Source: Niameybacter massiliensis (GTDB taxonomy: Bacteria; Bacillota; Clostridia; Lachnospirales; Cellulosilyticaceae). From it: a stretch of 64,000 bases of DNA. The notes beneath the pieces were generated by a model. The model was not told the DNA's origin. It saw only the letters and a list, made by a program, of their open reading frames with translations, and made no database searches. The number at the start of each line of letters is the position of its first letter. Positions within the stretch are counted from its first letter, which is position 1. Where the stretch lies: contig NZ_LN875035.1 in the NCBI RefSeq assembly GCF_001282685.1, forward strand, positions 2,094,001-2,158,000. Direction: 5' to 3'. The position numbers and the translations under genes are program-made. Below are positions 8,926 through 18,740 of the stretch, piece by piece.

Positions 8926-10893
8926 TTAACTCATATCCAATTGATCTAAATATTCGTGCCCTACTTCTGCAATAAAGGCCTTTCTTGCAGCTAAGTTATC
9001 ACCGAGCAATCTTTCAAAGACTTCTTGTGTACGCTCAGCATCTTCTGGCATGACTTGAATCAGTCTTCTTGATTCAGGATTCATAGTTGTTTCCCACATC
9101 ATCTCAGGATCATTTTCACCTAGTCCTTTTGAACGTTGAATGGTATATTTAGACTTAATTTTATCTAGGATTTGTACTTTTTCATAATCAGAATACGCAA
9201 AGTATGTTTTATCTTTTGTATTGATTTCATACAATGGTGTCTCTGCAATAAATACTTTTCCCTCTTTAATGAGTGTTGGTACAAGGGCATAAAGCATCGC
9301 CAAGATAAGTGTACGAATTTGGAATCCGTCCACGTCGGCATCTGTACAGATTACGACTTTTTGCCATCTTAAATTATCTAACTCAAAAGTATGCAATTCT
9401 TTATTATGTTTGCTTGTAATTTCTACTCCACAACCTAAAACTTTTAAAAGATCAATAATGATATCACTTTTAAAGATTTTGTCATAGTCGGATTTTAAGC
9501 AGTTAAGAATTTTCCCTCTTACAGCCATAATCCCTTGAAATTCTGCATTTCTTCCAAGTTTACATGAACCAAGAGCTGAATCACCTTCTACGATGTAAAG
9601 TTCACGTTTTGTCACATCTTTTGTACGACAGTCTACAAACTTTTTAATACGATTTGTAATATCAATTGTCCCACCTAATTGTTTACGCACATTAATGCGC
9701 GTACGTTCTGCTTTTTCACGACTACGTTTATTAACTAAGACTTGCTTAGCTATACGTGTTGCTTCGTCTTTGTTTTCAATAAAGTAAATGGCTAAATAAT
9801 CTTTTAAGAAGTCTTGCATTGCTTCTTGAATAAATTTATTAGTAATTGCTTTTTTGGTTTGGTTCTCATAGCTGGTAATGGTTGAAAAAGAATTTGTAAT
9901 TAAGATTAAACTATCTTGAATATCTACAAAAGTAATCTTCTTCTCATCTTTGTTATAAAGATTTTCATTTTTTAAATATTGATCGATACTGTAGACAAAA
10001 GCATTTTTGATTGCTTTATCTGGTGCACCACCATATTCTAAATAACTAGAGTTGTGATAGTATTCAAGTAAGGTTGCTTCATTACAAAATGTAAAGGCTA
10101 TTTCAAACTTCACACGATACTCTGGTCTGTCTGGACTGTCTTGTCCTCTTGTTTCTTGCTTAACAAGAACCATTTCAGTAAATTGCTTGCCATCTGCTAC
10201 TTCTTTAACATAACCTAAAATACCATCTGGATAAACATAGGTACTCTTTTCTTCTCTAATTTGATCATCAAAATTAAAAGTAATTCCTTGATTGACAATC
10301 GCTTGTCTTTTTAAAACATTATGGAAGTACTCACTACTAATATGAATATCTGCAAAAACATCTTTATCCGGTTTCCAGTGAATACGTGTTCCTGTTGTTT
10401 TATAGTTGGCTTTTTGTTTGCGAAGTCCCCCTATATTTTCACCCTTCTCAAAGTGAAGTTCATAAGCATAGCCATCTACATGTACTTCTACATCCATGAA
10501 CTCAGAACTGTACTGTGTTGCACATGCCCCAAGACCATTGAGGCCTAAACTAAATTCATAATTTTGACCCTCGTTATTGTTGTATTTTCCCCCTGCATAA
10601 AGCTCGCAAAAAATAAGATCCCAGTTATAACGGCCTTCCTTCTCATTGTAATCAAGAGGCATACCACGGCCATAGTCTTGTATGATAATAGAGTGATCTT
10701 TGCAAAGTGTCACATCAATCACATTGCCATATCCCTCTTTTGCTTCGTCAATCGCATTGGATAAAATCTCAAATACGGAATGCTGACATCCTTCAATCCC
10801 GTCAGAACCAAATATAACGGACGGACGCAATCTAACTCTGTCTGCACCTTTCAGTGAGGAAATACTTTGATTTCCATAATTATCTTTTTTCAT
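8926..10893 (-). CDS. parE: Type IIA topoisomerase subunit B (ParE/GyrB-like)
   Basis: 655 residues. The GHKL ATPase domain has the Asn-bearing ILSNAIDEA, DYGRGMP and GLNGLGA; the transducer domain follows; the TOPRIM domain shows VEGDSALG and DADVDG. Together with parC it makes the ATP-dependent decatenating or supercoiling enzyme. It heads the operon parE-parC-proB-DUF896. A near-consensus promoter lies just upstream, and AGGTGATAAAAT precedes the ATG. Confidence 0.9.
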   Translation of the reverse strand: MKKDNYGNQSISSLKGADRVRLRPSVIFGSDGIEGCQHSVFEILSNAIDEAKEGYGNVIDVTLCKDHSIIIQDYGRGMPLDYNEKEGRYNWDLIFCELYAGGKYNNNEGQNYEFSLGLNGLGACATQYSSEFMDVEVHVDGYAYELHFEKGENIGGLRKQKANYKTTGTRIHWKPDKDVFADIHISSEYFHNVLKRQAIVNQGITFNFDDQIREEKSTYVYPDGILGYVKEVADGKQFTEMVLVKQETRGQDSPDRPEYRVKFEIAFTFCNEATLLEYYHNSSYLEYGGAPDKAIKNAFVYSIDQYLKNENLYNKDEKKITFVDIQDSLILITNSFSTITSYENQTKKAITNKFIQEAMQDFLKDYLAIYFIENKDEATRIAKQVLVNKRSREKAERTRINVRKQLGGTIDITNRIKKFVDCRTKDVTKRELYIVEGDSALGSCKLGRNAEFQGIMAVRGKILNCLKSDYDKIFKSDIIIDLLKVLGCGVEITSKHNKELHTFELDNLRWQKVVICTDADVDGFQIRTLILAMLYALVPTLIKEGKVFIAETPLYEINTKDKTYFAYSDYEKVQILDKIKSKYTIQRSKGLGENDPEMMWETTMNPESRRLIQVMPEDAERTQEVFERLLGDNLAARKAFIAEVGHEYLDQLDMS

Positions 10894-10927
10894 ATTTTAT
10901 CACCTGCACAATTATTCTCATTTTAAT

Positions 10928-10956
10928 ACTGTAAAATATGCTTTAAATCTTGTCAA
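10928..10956 (-). promoter_or_regulatory. Sigma-A promoter of parE operon
   Basis: Minus strand: TTGACA (10951-10956), 17 bp, TACAGT (10928-10933), about 35 bases before parE. Further upstream, near 11003, is GAACAAGTGTTT, one base off the LexA core; its distance from the promoter makes SOS control doubtful. Confidence 0.75.
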
Positions 10957-11039
10957 GTTTTGCTTCCGATAAAAAAGTAGCTATAGTTACGATTTTACCA
11001 CACCAAACACTTGTTCTATCTACATATTCTACCGGATAA

Positions 11040-11065
11040 AAAAAGAGGCTAGGGCGCCTCTTTTT
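11040..11065 (-). terminator. Terminator after K+ channel gene
   Basis: Perfect 10-bp stem AAAAAGAGGC / GCCTCTTTTT with a six-base loop. It overlaps the channel's stop codon and, with A/T tails on both sides, could work in both directions. Confidence 0.85.
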
Positions 11066-11693
11066 CATCTAGATCTAAACTTACATAAACTGTAAAGCAT
11101 ACAGCTATAAGTAAAAATCCTGTTATAATTTCATACATAATTAAGCCCCTAGCCAAAGGATGTACGGGGACATAATCTCCATATCCAACAGAAGCTATTG
11201 TAATTAAACTTAAGTAAAGCGCTGTAAAAGGACTTTTTAATGGTTGATTAAATAAGCCACTTGTTAGTCTATATTCTAGATAATGTGTATCGAGTAAAAA
11301 GTATAAAATAGCATATTGAATGGTTAGCTCAATAAAACTTCTAAATGCCATACTCACCCTCTCATGATACTCTAAACCATTCTTTTGACGTTTAGAAGGG
11401 ATAAGCTTATCAAAAACATCTTTAATAAATGCCATAAAAATTTCATTGACTCTTGAGAGTGACCATAAAGGTATGATAATCAAAAATACTTTTTTTATTC
11501 CTGTATAGTTTAGCCATCCATTTTCAGCAATCAGTAAGAGTAACATAACGATGGAAATGCCAAAATAGGTTTTATTGAGACGTCTTACACGCCTTCCCCT
11601 ATCTTGCTGATGAATGGCCTTTTGTTTGTAGCGCTCACTAAAAAATAAGGTTGGAGAAAGACACCATTTAAGGACATGTTGAAATTTAGTCAT
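11049..11693 (-). CDS. Two-pore-helix type potassium channel family protein
   Basis: 214 residues with about four hydrophobic segments (near 43-58, 68-84, 120-136, 186-206). The last two flank a pore loop with the selectivity filter TIASVGYGDYVP (VGYGD at 169-173), the hallmark of K+ channels. There is no RCK/TrkA regulatory domain after the pore. The gene overlaps the preceding cyclophilin gene by eight bases, suggesting translational coupling. Confidence 0.85.
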   Translation of the reverse strand: MTKFQHVLKWCLSPTLFFSERYKQKAIHQQDRGRRVRRLNKTYFGISIVMLLLLIAENGWLNYTGIKKVFLIIIPLWSLSRVNEIFMAFIKDVFDKLIPSKRQKNGLEYHERVSMAFRSFIELTIQYAILYFLLDTHYLEYRLTSGLFNQPLKSPFTALYLSLITIASVGYGDYVPVHPLARGLIMYEIITGFLLIAVCFTVYVSLDLDEKEAP

Positions 11694-12327
11694 TTTGAGC
11701 CATAACTTCTTGAACGGTTAAAATCTCTGGTGGATTATAACACGCTTCATAATTTTGAACTTCAATATTTTCAATGTATACAGGCTCTATAAGTGAATAC
11801 TCACCAGATACGCCTTTGTCTTGTAACGTATCTAGTTGCTCCATACCTTCTAATACGCGACCAAACGCTGCAAACTTACCATCCAATTGCCAATCATCTT
11901 CTAATAAAACAAAAAATTGGCTACCCTCTGTGTTAAAGTTACGTCCTCTTGCCATAGATAATGTACCACGTTTATGCTTTAAACGATTATTTACCCCATT
12001 GTACTTACACTCACTTTTTATATAGTACCCAGGAAATCCTTTTCCATTCCCAATAGGATCACCTATTTGAATAAGATAATCTGGGATCACACGATTGACT
12101 TGAGTGCCAATATAATAATCAGATAATGCCAAATAAATAAAGTTATTGACTGTATTCGGTGCTTCCTCTGGGTACAATTCAACTTTAAACTGAGTATTAT
12201 TACTTAAATATATAGTTACAATAGGGTGTTCTTCCACATTAGAACTACTAACCTCTATTGTACGATTCATAATAAATAACGTTAAACATATACACACAAT
12301 ACTTAAACAAAATACTATCTTCTTCAC
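11686..12327 (-). CDS. Exported/membrane-anchored cyclophilin-type peptidyl-prolyl isomerase
   Basis: 213 residues. The first about 22 (KKIVFCLSIVCICLTLFIM) form a signal anchor, so the isomerase domain is probably extracellular. The cyclophilin core is recognisable in [29 protein letters not shown] and FAAFGRVLEGM, but several catalytic-pocket positions differ from the cytosolic copy at 14.8 kb (for example NRVIPDYLIQIGD in place of [12 protein letters not shown]). It may therefore be a weak isomerase or chaperone-like. Confidence 0.88.
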   Translation of the reverse strand: MKKIVFCLSIVCICLTLFIMNRTIEVSSSNVEEHPIVTIYLSNNTQFKVELYPEEAPNTVNNFIYLALSDYYIGTQVNRVIPDYLIQIGDPIGNGKGFPGYYIKSECKYNGVNNRLKHKRGTLSMARGRNFNTEGSQFFVLLEDDWQLDGKFAAFGRVLEGMEQLDTLQDKGVSGEYSLIEPVYIENIEVQNYEACYNPPEILTVQEVMAQND

Positions 12328-12380
12328 TTCAATCCTCTTTCATCTGTATTTTGTTATAGTATTGGAGATTGTTTGAATTT

Positions 12381-13352
12381 TTATACTTCTATGCGATGCA
12401 TTTTTCGTTCTATAAAGCTATAAAGAATCTTGATTTCATCAATATTTTCTTTATGAATATTAAAAATTTCTTTTTCTTGTTGACTGTTCTTATAGGCTCT
12501 TAAAGCTTGAATAATCTCATTTTCTTCATAAAGCATACCTACTTTTGTATAGAGAATACTTCCATTTATAATTAAGTAATACTTATAAAATAGTGTGCCT
12601 TCAATAGGGAGTCTCCCTATGACATTTTGCGAACATAGTTTATTCGTCATTTGCTCTATACCACGAATATAATTTATAGATTTTAAGTAACCATAAAACT
12701 GCTGTGCCTTTTCAAATTCCCACTTTTCAGAATAGGTTTCAATTTGCTTCATAAGCATACTTGGCAAAGAACTTCCGGGACTAAGTAACTCATGGATAAA
12801 CTCTATGCGTTTCTTCCGCTCTGCTTCTTTGCAATAGCCTTGACACTTATTAAAAACAACTTTCGCACATGCCTCTTCTTGTATTTTGCAATCCATAAAA
12901 GGGTATTGGCTTTTAAAGAATTCCTCTGCTTGCCTACTTAAACTGGGATGGGTAAGTGGTCCAATAATACGTAGCGCTTTATCTAGTTTTGTTCTGCTCC
13001 ATCTCAATCTATAATGAGGCCCATCTTCTAATATAAGATACCCATATCGCTCGGTCTGCATCAGTGCTGTATTGTACAATGGGCGATATGCTTTAATCCA
13101 TTTACATTCTAAAAGCAAAGCATCTAGTTCTGTATCTGTATAAAATACTTCTACATCCCATAGCCATGCAAGCATCTGCTTAATTTTATTATTTCTTTTA
13201 ATTTCTTTGGCTAAATAAGAGTTTATTCGCTTTTTAAGGGCAATAGATTTCCCAATATACAAGATATTCCCCTTTTCGTCAAGCATTTTATAAACCCCTG
13301 GTCTATCTAAAATGGTCTGAAGTTTATTTTTTATATTTTTTCGGTTCATCAT
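12381..13352 (-). CDS. UvrC-like GIY-YIG excision nuclease (Cho type)
   Basis: 323 residues. An N-terminal GIY-YIG domain (PGVYKMLDEKGNILYIGKSIALKKRI) makes the 3' incision in nucleotide excision repair. A cysteine cluster (CKIQEEACAKVVFNKCQGYC) follows, as in UvrC. There is a UVR-like helix pair around 205-230 (ETYSEKWEFEKAQQFYGYL) but no RNase H-like 5' nuclease or HhH domain. Full UvrC is about 600 residues, so this matches the single-nuclease Cho class (E. coli Cho, 295). No SOS box is seen upstream. Start Met-1 and Met-2 are adjacent. Confidence 0.85.
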   Translation of the reverse strand: MMNRKNIKNKLQTILDRPGVYKMLDEKGNILYIGKSIALKKRINSYLAKEIKRNNKIKQMLAWLWDVEVFYTDTELDALLLECKWIKAYRPLYNTALMQTERYGYLILEDGPHYRLRWSRTKLDKALRIIGPLTHPSLSRQAEEFFKSQYPFMDCKIQEEACAKVVFNKCQGYCKEAERKKRIEFIHELLSPGSSLPSMLMKQIETYSEKWEFEKAQQFYGYLKSINYIRGIEQMTNKLCSQNVIGRLPIEGTLFYKYYLIINGSILYTKVGMLYEENEIIQALRAYKNSQQEKEIFNIHKENIDEIKILYSFIERKMHRIEV

Positions 13353-13380
13353 AATATTAGTATGTACAATGTAGACGTAA

Positions 13381-13410
13381 AAAAACAGGATGACGTATCA
13401 TCCTGTTTTT
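13381..13410 (-). terminator. Terminator of the Cys/His-rich DUF1292 gene
   Basis: Perfect 13-bp stem AAAAACAGGATGA / TCATCCTGTTTTT with loop CGTA (plus strand), giving a T5 tail on the minus strand. It is isolated from the following nuclease gene. Confidence 0.9.
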
Positions 13411-13417
13411 ATGTGTA

Positions 13418-13774
13418 TTATTCTTGTGTTTCGTCTTCTAAGTCACCGAAGAATAAATCGTCGAATTCACCAGCTACTTTTTCGTATTCTTCGTCTGATG
13501 TAATTTCATCTAATTTGATGTCTTCTCCATCTTCTGAATAACGGTAGATAAGAACTTCTTCTTCATCTTGTGGTGCTAAAGCAATATATTCAATATCGTC
13601 AACTTCGAAAATACCTAATACGTCACATGCAACTTCTTTGTTTTCATCTTCGAATGTTACGTAGATTACTGGTTCTTCGTGTCCGCCACAACCGCATCCT
13701 TCATGAGCGTGATCGTGTCCGCCTCCACAGCATCCTTCATCGTGTGAACATCCACATGTTTTGTTTTCTTCCAT
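13418..13774 (-). CDS. DUF1292 protein with Cys/His-rich N-terminal extension
   Basis: 118 residues. Positions about 36-112 are the acidic DUF1292 domain (VIYVTFEDENKEVACDVLGIFEVDDIEYIAL). The first 35 are unusual: CGCSHDEGCC, GGHDHAHEG and CGCGGH give seven cysteines and five or six histidines, a probable metal-binding tail. The function of DUF1292 is unknown. It is monocistronic, with a consensus promoter upstream and a strong terminator downstream, unlike the operonic copy at 25.0 kb. Confidence 0.88.
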   Translation of the reverse strand: MEENKTCGCSHDEGCCGGGHDHAHEGCGCGGHEEPVIYVTFEDENKEVACDVLGIFEVDDIEYIALAPQDEEEVLIYRYSEDGEDIKLDEITSDEEYEKVAGEFDDLFFGDLEDETQE

Positions 13775-13814
13775 TGTACTAGTCTCCCTTCTTGTTTAAA
13801 AGAACTATAGTCCC

Positions 13815-13843
13815 ATTATAGCATTAGAGTGAAATTTTTCCAA
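13815..13843 (-). promoter_or_regulatory. Sigma-A promoter of DUF1292 gene
   Basis: Minus strand TTGGAA (13838-13843), exactly 17 bp, TATAAT (13815-13820); the GAAGGGAG ribosome site and ATG follow about 35 bases later. Confidence 0.75.
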
Positions 13844-13851
13844 CTAAAACT

Positions 13852-14775
13852 TTACAAGTTCTCGCGGATTACACGCTCTGCATTGCCATAACAGATTTTA
13901 TCAATGATACGTGAACTAAATAAACGTGTCATACTACTTTTAAGTTTATCCATTTCTTCGCAGTTACATACATCTAAATTGCAACTTATTCCATCAAAAT
14001 CTGTTCCTAGTGCTAATACATCTTCTCCAACTTGATTATAGATATATGCCATATTAGCAATCATATGGTCTATCTTACTATTATCTGAGTTATTTAAGAA
14101 ATAGCTATAGAAGTTGGTTCCAACTATTCCACCACTATTTGCAATAATGCCTAGCCCCTGATCAGTCACATTACGCGTATGATTATAGTAACCTCTTGCA
14201 TTAGAGTGAGAAGCAATGATTGGCTTTTTGTAAAGCTCAGTTATATCTTTAAAAGCTGCTTCTGATAAATGAGAAATATCAAGCAAAATAGGTACCTCAT
14301 TTAATCCACTAATTAGGTCACGCCCCTTCTGTGTAAGCCCTTTATCAATAGAATGAGGTGCACCTAAGCGATTTTCATAGTTCCACGTTAAAGTCATTAA
14401 CGTAATCCCCATATTCACCAATGTTTCAATAGGATTTTCTAAACCTGCAATTGCTTCTCCTTCTTCAAGAGATAAAAAGGCAGCAATCTTCTTCTCCTCT
14501 TTGCAGCGTAAATAATCTTGATAGGTTCTAGCTATACTTATATCTTTTTCATTTTTCTTAACTTCTTCTATGAAGTAGTCATACATATTCTTAAAATAAC
14601 TAAAAAGATCTTCTTCACTATCTGGTTTCATTTCAATAAAGAAAGCAAACCACTGTGCGAGATAGTGGCTTGCTTTCATCTTTTGAATGTCTACATGATA
14701 GTCATTGTGAAGAAGAGAAGTCTTATTTGCATAAATAAGGCTTGCTGTATCACAGTGCAAATCAATATATGACAT
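13852..14775 (-). CDS. Membrane dipeptidase family (peptidase M19)
   Basis: 307 residues, normal for bacterial M19 enzymes. Zinc ligands are visible: DLHCDT near the N-terminus, SLEEGEAIAG, LLDISHLSE and ASHSNARGYYNHTRN; LALGTDFDG contributes to the substrate pocket. These enzymes cleave dipeptides, including those with a D-residue at the C-terminal position. No signal peptide is present despite the family name, so the protein is cytoplasmic. It lies immediately downstream of the cyclophilin gene (3 bases). Confidence 0.92.
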   Translation of the reverse strand: MSYIDLHCDTASLIYANKTSLLHNDYHVDIQKMKASHYLAQWFAFFIEMKPDSEEDLFSYFKNMYDYFIEEVKKNEKDISIARTYQDYLRCKEEKKIAAFLSLEEGEAIAGLENPIETLVNMGITLMTLTWNYENRLGAPHSIDKGLTQKGRDLISGLNEVPILLDISHLSEAAFKDITELYKKPIIASHSNARGYYNHTRNVTDQGLGIIANSGGIVGTNFYSYFLNNSDNSKIDHMIANMAYIYNQVGEDVLALGTDFDGISCNLDVCNCEEMDKLKSSMTRLFSSRIIDKICYGNAERVIRENL

Positions 14776-14778
14776 TAA

Positions 14779-15309
14779 TTATTCACCTACTTTTTCAGGC
14801 GCTTCGTATGTTTTTCCTTGTGTATCTACTGTCATTGATTTAATGACAACTGGACTAAGTGGTTTATCCATATGATTTGTTTTTGTTGTAGCAATGTAAT
14901 CTACAACATCTAATCCTTCAATCACTTTACCAAAAGCTGCATATTGACCATCTAAATGTGGTGAGTTTTCATGCATAATGAAGAATTGTGAACCTGCTGA
15001 GTTAGGACTCATTGCACGTGCCATAGAAAGAACACCTTTAGCATGTTTTAAATCATTTTTAAAACCATTTCCACTGAATTCACCTTTGATGCAGTAGCCA
15101 GGACCACCTGTACCTGTACCTTGTGGGCAACCACCTTGAATCATGAATCCACGGATAACACGGTGGAATGTAAGACCATCATAGTATCCTTTTTGCACTA
15201 AGCTAATAAAGTTATTTACAGTGTTAGGTGCAACTTCTGGATAAAGTTCTGCTTTCATTACACTGCCATCGTCCATAGTAATTGTTACGATTGGATTTAA
15301 ATTTTCCAT
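14779..15309 (-). CDS. Cyclophilin-type peptidyl-prolyl isomerase
   Basis: 176 residues, cytosolic. Canonical motifs: [23 protein letters not shown] with the catalytic Arg, [29 protein letters not shown]. It catalyses cis-trans isomerisation at proline. The ATG at 15309 is preferred over a GTG nine bases upstream because AAGGAAG lies eight bases before it. It is probably co-transcribed with the M19 dipeptidase. Confidence 0.95.
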   Translation of the reverse strand: MENLNPIVTITMDDGSVMKAELYPEVAPNTVNNFISLVQKGYYDGLTFHRVIRGFMIQGGCPQGTGTGGPGYCIKGEFSGNGFKNDLKHAKGVLSMARAMSPNSAGSQFFIMHENSPHLDGQYAAFGKVIEGLDVVDYIATTKTNHMDKPLSPVVIKSMTVDTQGKTYEAPEKVGE

Positions 15310-15344
15310 GTTAAACACTTCCTTTTTTCTTATCTAGTTAATTA

Positions 15345-16739
15345 TTATGCATTAATTAGGAACGCAATATACGCTTTTCTCATTTCATAAAGATCCACTT
15401 TACTTGTAATTTCCCATGGTGCATGCATGCTATGAACTGGTACACCACAGTCAATAACATCCATACCATAGCTTGCTAAAATATATGCAATTGTACCGCC
15501 ACCACCAAGGTCAATACGACCAAGCTCAGCTGTTTGCCAAGTTACATTATTTTCAGCCATAATTTTTCTAAGGTATGCCATGTACTCTGCATTGGCTTCA
15601 TTTGAACCAGATTTTCCACGAGAACCTGTATACTTCATGAATACAACACCTTTACCAAAGTATGCTGCATTATTTTTTTCAAGTACTGATGGATAGTTTG
15701 GATCATGTCCTGCAGTTACATCTGAAGAAAGCATTTTTGAACGTGCTAAAGTTCTTCTTACAAGAATATTTGAATCACCTTCTGTTAAAGCAAGTAATTC
15801 TGCTACTGTGTTTTCAAAGAATTTAGATTGCATACCAGATGCACCTACGCTACCAATTTCTTCTTTATCTACAAGGATTGTACCTGTTGTACGTTTTGGA
15901 TTTGTTACTTCAAGTTGTGCTTCAAATGATGCATAACCACAAACTCTATCATCTTGGCCATATCCCATAACCATACTTCTATCTAAGCCATAGTCACGAG
16001 CAGGACCAGCTGGTACGATTTGAAGTTCTGCTGATACGAAGTCTTCTTCTGTAATGTCGTATTTGTCATTAAGAAGTTTTAAGATATTTGCTTTAACTTT
16101 ATCTTTTTCTTCTCCATCAAGTGGTAATGTTCCTAAACAAATGTTAAGATCTTCCCCTGCAATCGCATCAGAAAGTTTCTTTTGCATTTGTTCACCTGAA
16201 AGGTGGATAAGTAAGTCTGAAATACCTACAACTGGATCTGTTTCATCTTCACCTATACAAACATTTACAACTTCGCCACATTGTTTTACAACTGTACCAT
16301 GAATAGCTAATGGTAATGCTACCCATTGATATTTTTTAACACCACCATAGTAGTGTGTTTTGAACATTGCAAAGTTTGAATCTTCATAAAGTGGATTTGG
16401 TTTAAGGTCAAGTCTTGGTGAGTCAAGATGTGCACCAAGTAAGTTCATACCATTTGATAATGGTTCACTACCCATACAGAACATAAGTAATGTTTTGTCA
16501 CAGTAGTTTGCGTAAACTTTATCCCCTGCTTGAAGTTTTTGGCCTTTTTGAATACATTCTTCAAGATCTACATAACCATGTGCTTTTGCTTCTTCAATCA
16601 TTGATTTTACACATTCACGTTCTGTTTTGTTCTCAGAAATGAATTTTCTATAGCGTTCACCATAAGCAAAAAGTGCTTTTTTGTCTTCTTCAGTATACGC
16701 ATCCCATGCACACTTATATTCTTTTTTTAAGTCTGACAT
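15345..16739 (-). CDS. M18-family metallo-aminopeptidase
   Basis: 464 residues. Zinc-site motifs: LLGAHLDSPRLDLKPNPLYED, LVDKEEIGSVGASG, SSDVTAGHDPNY and VPVHSMHAPWEI; GGGGTIAYI is also typical. The family removes N-terminal residues, often acidic, as large dodecameric cytosolic particles. The ATG at 16739 is chosen over one 14 codons upstream because AAGGAGG precedes it and the protein then starts MSDLKKEYK. Confidence 0.94.
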   Translation of the reverse strand: MSDLKKEYKCAWDAYTEEDKKALFAYGERYRKFISENKTERECVKSMIEEAKAHGYVDLEECIQKGQKLQAGDKVYANYCDKTLLMFCMGSEPLSNGMNLLGAHLDSPRLDLKPNPLYEDSNFAMFKTHYYGGVKKYQWVALPLAIHGTVVKQCGEVVNVCIGEDETDPVVGISDLLIHLSGEQMQKKLSDAIAGEDLNICLGTLPLDGEEKDKVKANILKLLNDKYDITEEDFVSAELQIVPAGPARDYGLDRSMVMGYGQDDRVCGYASFEAQLEVTNPKRTTGTILVDKEEIGSVGASGMQSKFFENTVAELLALTEGDSNILVRRTLARSKMLSSDVTAGHDPNYPSVLEKNNAAYFGKGVVFMKYTGSRGKSGSNEANAEYMAYLRKIMAENNVTWQTAELGRIDLGGGGTIAYILASYGMDVIDCGVPVHSMHAPWEITSKVDLYEMRKAYIAFLINA

Positions 16740-16837
16740 TTTCGTTCCTCCTTGAGTTTTTCTAAATGTAATTGTCTTCATTATTTTATCATATTACCTA
16801 TCATATTCCAAATTTAATTTAGATTTAATTTTGTTCG

Positions 16838-18706
16838 CTAGTTAATCCAAACAGATGTTCCAAGAGGCATTGTTTCATAGAGCCATTTGCTATCTTCTGG
16901 TGAAAGTCTCAAGCAACCATGTGAAGCTCTTTCACCTAATGATTCCATACCACTTATTATATATTTTCCTTCTACATCATAGAGTACAGAATGGTAGAGA
17001 TAATCTCCAAATAAAAGCAACGCATTTTTACACCTATAACCTTTATTCATTCCAAAAGCAGGTACATAAGCACTCACTTTAAATTCCCCTGTAGGTGTAG
17101 GCGTTTTATTAAGCCCTGATGAAGTTGCCATTCTTCTAATCAGCTTCCATTCTCCACTTTGCTTTTTAAAAACATAGGTTGTTTGACGATAAAGATCGGT
17201 CCATATATAGTAAGGGCTACTGCTTGTTTTACTTAAACTATTAAAATAGGCTTCTATGACTTCTGTAGGCACTTGCTCTTTACAAGCTTTAGGTGATGCA
17301 GGTATAGATACACTACTCCAAGGCACTGTAATCTTTTTACCATTTTTTATGAGATGATAAGATTGTCCATCCTCAGCTGCCCATACCACAACTTTTTCAC
17401 CTTTTTCAAACCCATTTGTTGCGTATTTCATAGTCCCAATAATTTGTGTCGCTGGGAAAAGCTGACTTACGAAAGTATTTACATCACTGTTTTGATTCTT
17501 TACGTAATTACTCATCACATTTGTAATATGTTGTCCATAGCTTTTATAAGGGATTGTTAAATTTAATTTTTCCCTTTGTATAGCTTTTACCATTGTACTC
17601 GTATGTATAACCTTTTCATCTAAACCATATAATTCCTCGATCAGAGGATAGGTTTCTCCTGGCTGTAAATCCTCAATTTTCAAACTTTCTTCTATAAAGT
17701 TTTTTCCATTCCAAAATACACTAATTATTTCTACATTCACAGGTAGAGTAGCTGTATTTGTTATTTTGTTTGGTGCAAGAGATACTCCTTCTGATCTATA
17801 AATACCATTAGGTACAAGGGTACATTTATTCTGCTGAACAACTAAGTCAAAATACTCGCCTGTACTTCTAAGTGGTACTAAAACTTCATCTCCCATTTTC
17901 AAGCTATATGTAAGTACATTTCCTATATACACTTTTTGCCCATTATACTTAGCAATTTGAGTAGTTAATGCTTTTGACTTATTTTCTGGTTCTCCTACTT
18001 GTTGCCCTAAATATTCGTATTCTAACTTCAGTACACCTTCTTGTTCTGAAATATTAAATCCCATTGTTCGTAGATCGGATAAGCAAATATAATTCACATC
18101 ACCTAAAGTATATAACGTATAAATACCATTTTTATCATAAGCTTGTAGACTACTTTTCTTTATAAAACCTGCCGGTACTTCTTTTAAAAATGGATGAGTC
18201 ATCTTACTCCTATTAAATTGTGCAACTAATTCCATTACGCTTTCATATGCTACATTAGAAACCGTCTCTAATTTTTCTAAATCATTGATCCACAATCCTT
18301 CATATTTAAGACGTTCAATATATCCATTACTTTGTTCAATTTTTATAGGTGATAAATTTAAACGATAGCAAATCATTTGAGCAAATAAGGGCGGTGTTAA
18401 AAAGCTTTGTTCTCCTTTCATTGTATCTAAACGTGTTATATAAGGCTGCCATCTTACATCTTGTCCCACATATTCAAATGTCATAGGCCATTCATTTGAT
18501 GGCTGTATCACTTCTTTTATTTCTTCTGAATTTTCTATAGATGGATCTTGGGTAACCCCTTCAAATGAATCATCTATTTGATTTTGATGGGTATCTTCTA
18601 TGGTTTGTACCACTACATTTTGAATATTTTCCCCATACACCCACTGAATTGGCTGAATCATGAGTGTACCTGTCAAACTCCATAGCATAAATTTTCTATA
18701 GTTCAT
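16838..18706 (-). CDS. Secreted L,D-transpeptidase (YkuD domain)
   Basis: 622 residues with an N-terminal signal or anchor (FMLWSLTGTLMIQPIQWVYG). The C-terminal about 130 residues are a YkuD domain: TPTPTGEFKV and the catalytic SHGCLRLSPED. It would form 3-3 crosslinks in peptidoglycan or attach proteins. Mid-protein, around 235-300, the pattern VLVPLRSTGEYFDLVV resembles a copper-amine-oxidase-N-like stalk domain, common in clostridial surface proteins. It has its own promoter, divergent from mltG, another wall enzyme. Confidence 0.9.
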   Translation of the reverse strand: MNYRKFMLWSLTGTLMIQPIQWVYGENIQNVVVQTIEDTHQNQIDDSFEGVTQDPSIENSEEIKEVIQPSNEWPMTFEYVGQDVRWQPYITRLDTMKGEQSFLTPPLFAQMICYRLNLSPIKIEQSNGYIERLKYEGLWINDLEKLETVSNVAYESVMELVAQFNRSKMTHPFLKEVPAGFIKKSSLQAYDKNGIYTLYTLGDVNYICLSDLRTMGFNISEQEGVLKLEYEYLGQQVGEPENKSKALTTQIAKYNGQKVYIGNVLTYSLKMGDEVLVPLRSTGEYFDLVVQQNKCTLVPNGIYRSEGVSLAPNKITNTATLPVNVEIISVFWNGKNFIEESLKIEDLQPGETYPLIEELYGLDEKVIHTSTMVKAIQREKLNLTIPYKSYGQHITNVMSNYVKNQNSDVNTFVSQLFPATQIIGTMKYATNGFEKGEKVVVWAAEDGQSYHLIKNGKKITVPWSSVSIPASPKACKEQVPTEVIEAYFNSLSKTSSSPYYIWTDLYRQTTYVFKKQSGEWKLIRRMATSSGLNKTPTPTGEFKVSAYVPAFGMNKGYRCKNALLLFGDYLYHSVLYDVEGKYIISGMESLGERASHGCLRLSPEDSKWLYETMPLGTSVWIN

Positions 18707-18740
18707 TTTACTAACTCCTTATCCCATTTTTTTCCATTTT

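Noticed and set aside
6777-10893. Calling the pair gyrA/gyrB
   Set aside because: Possible, but the A subunit is short (711) with a reduced C-terminal domain; ParC/ParE-like fits better. A genome-wide search for a second pair would decide.
10995-11010. SOS-like GAACAAGTGTTT upstream of parE
   Set aside because: One base off the core and about 50 bases upstream of a complete sigma-A promoter, so repression from there is unlikely.
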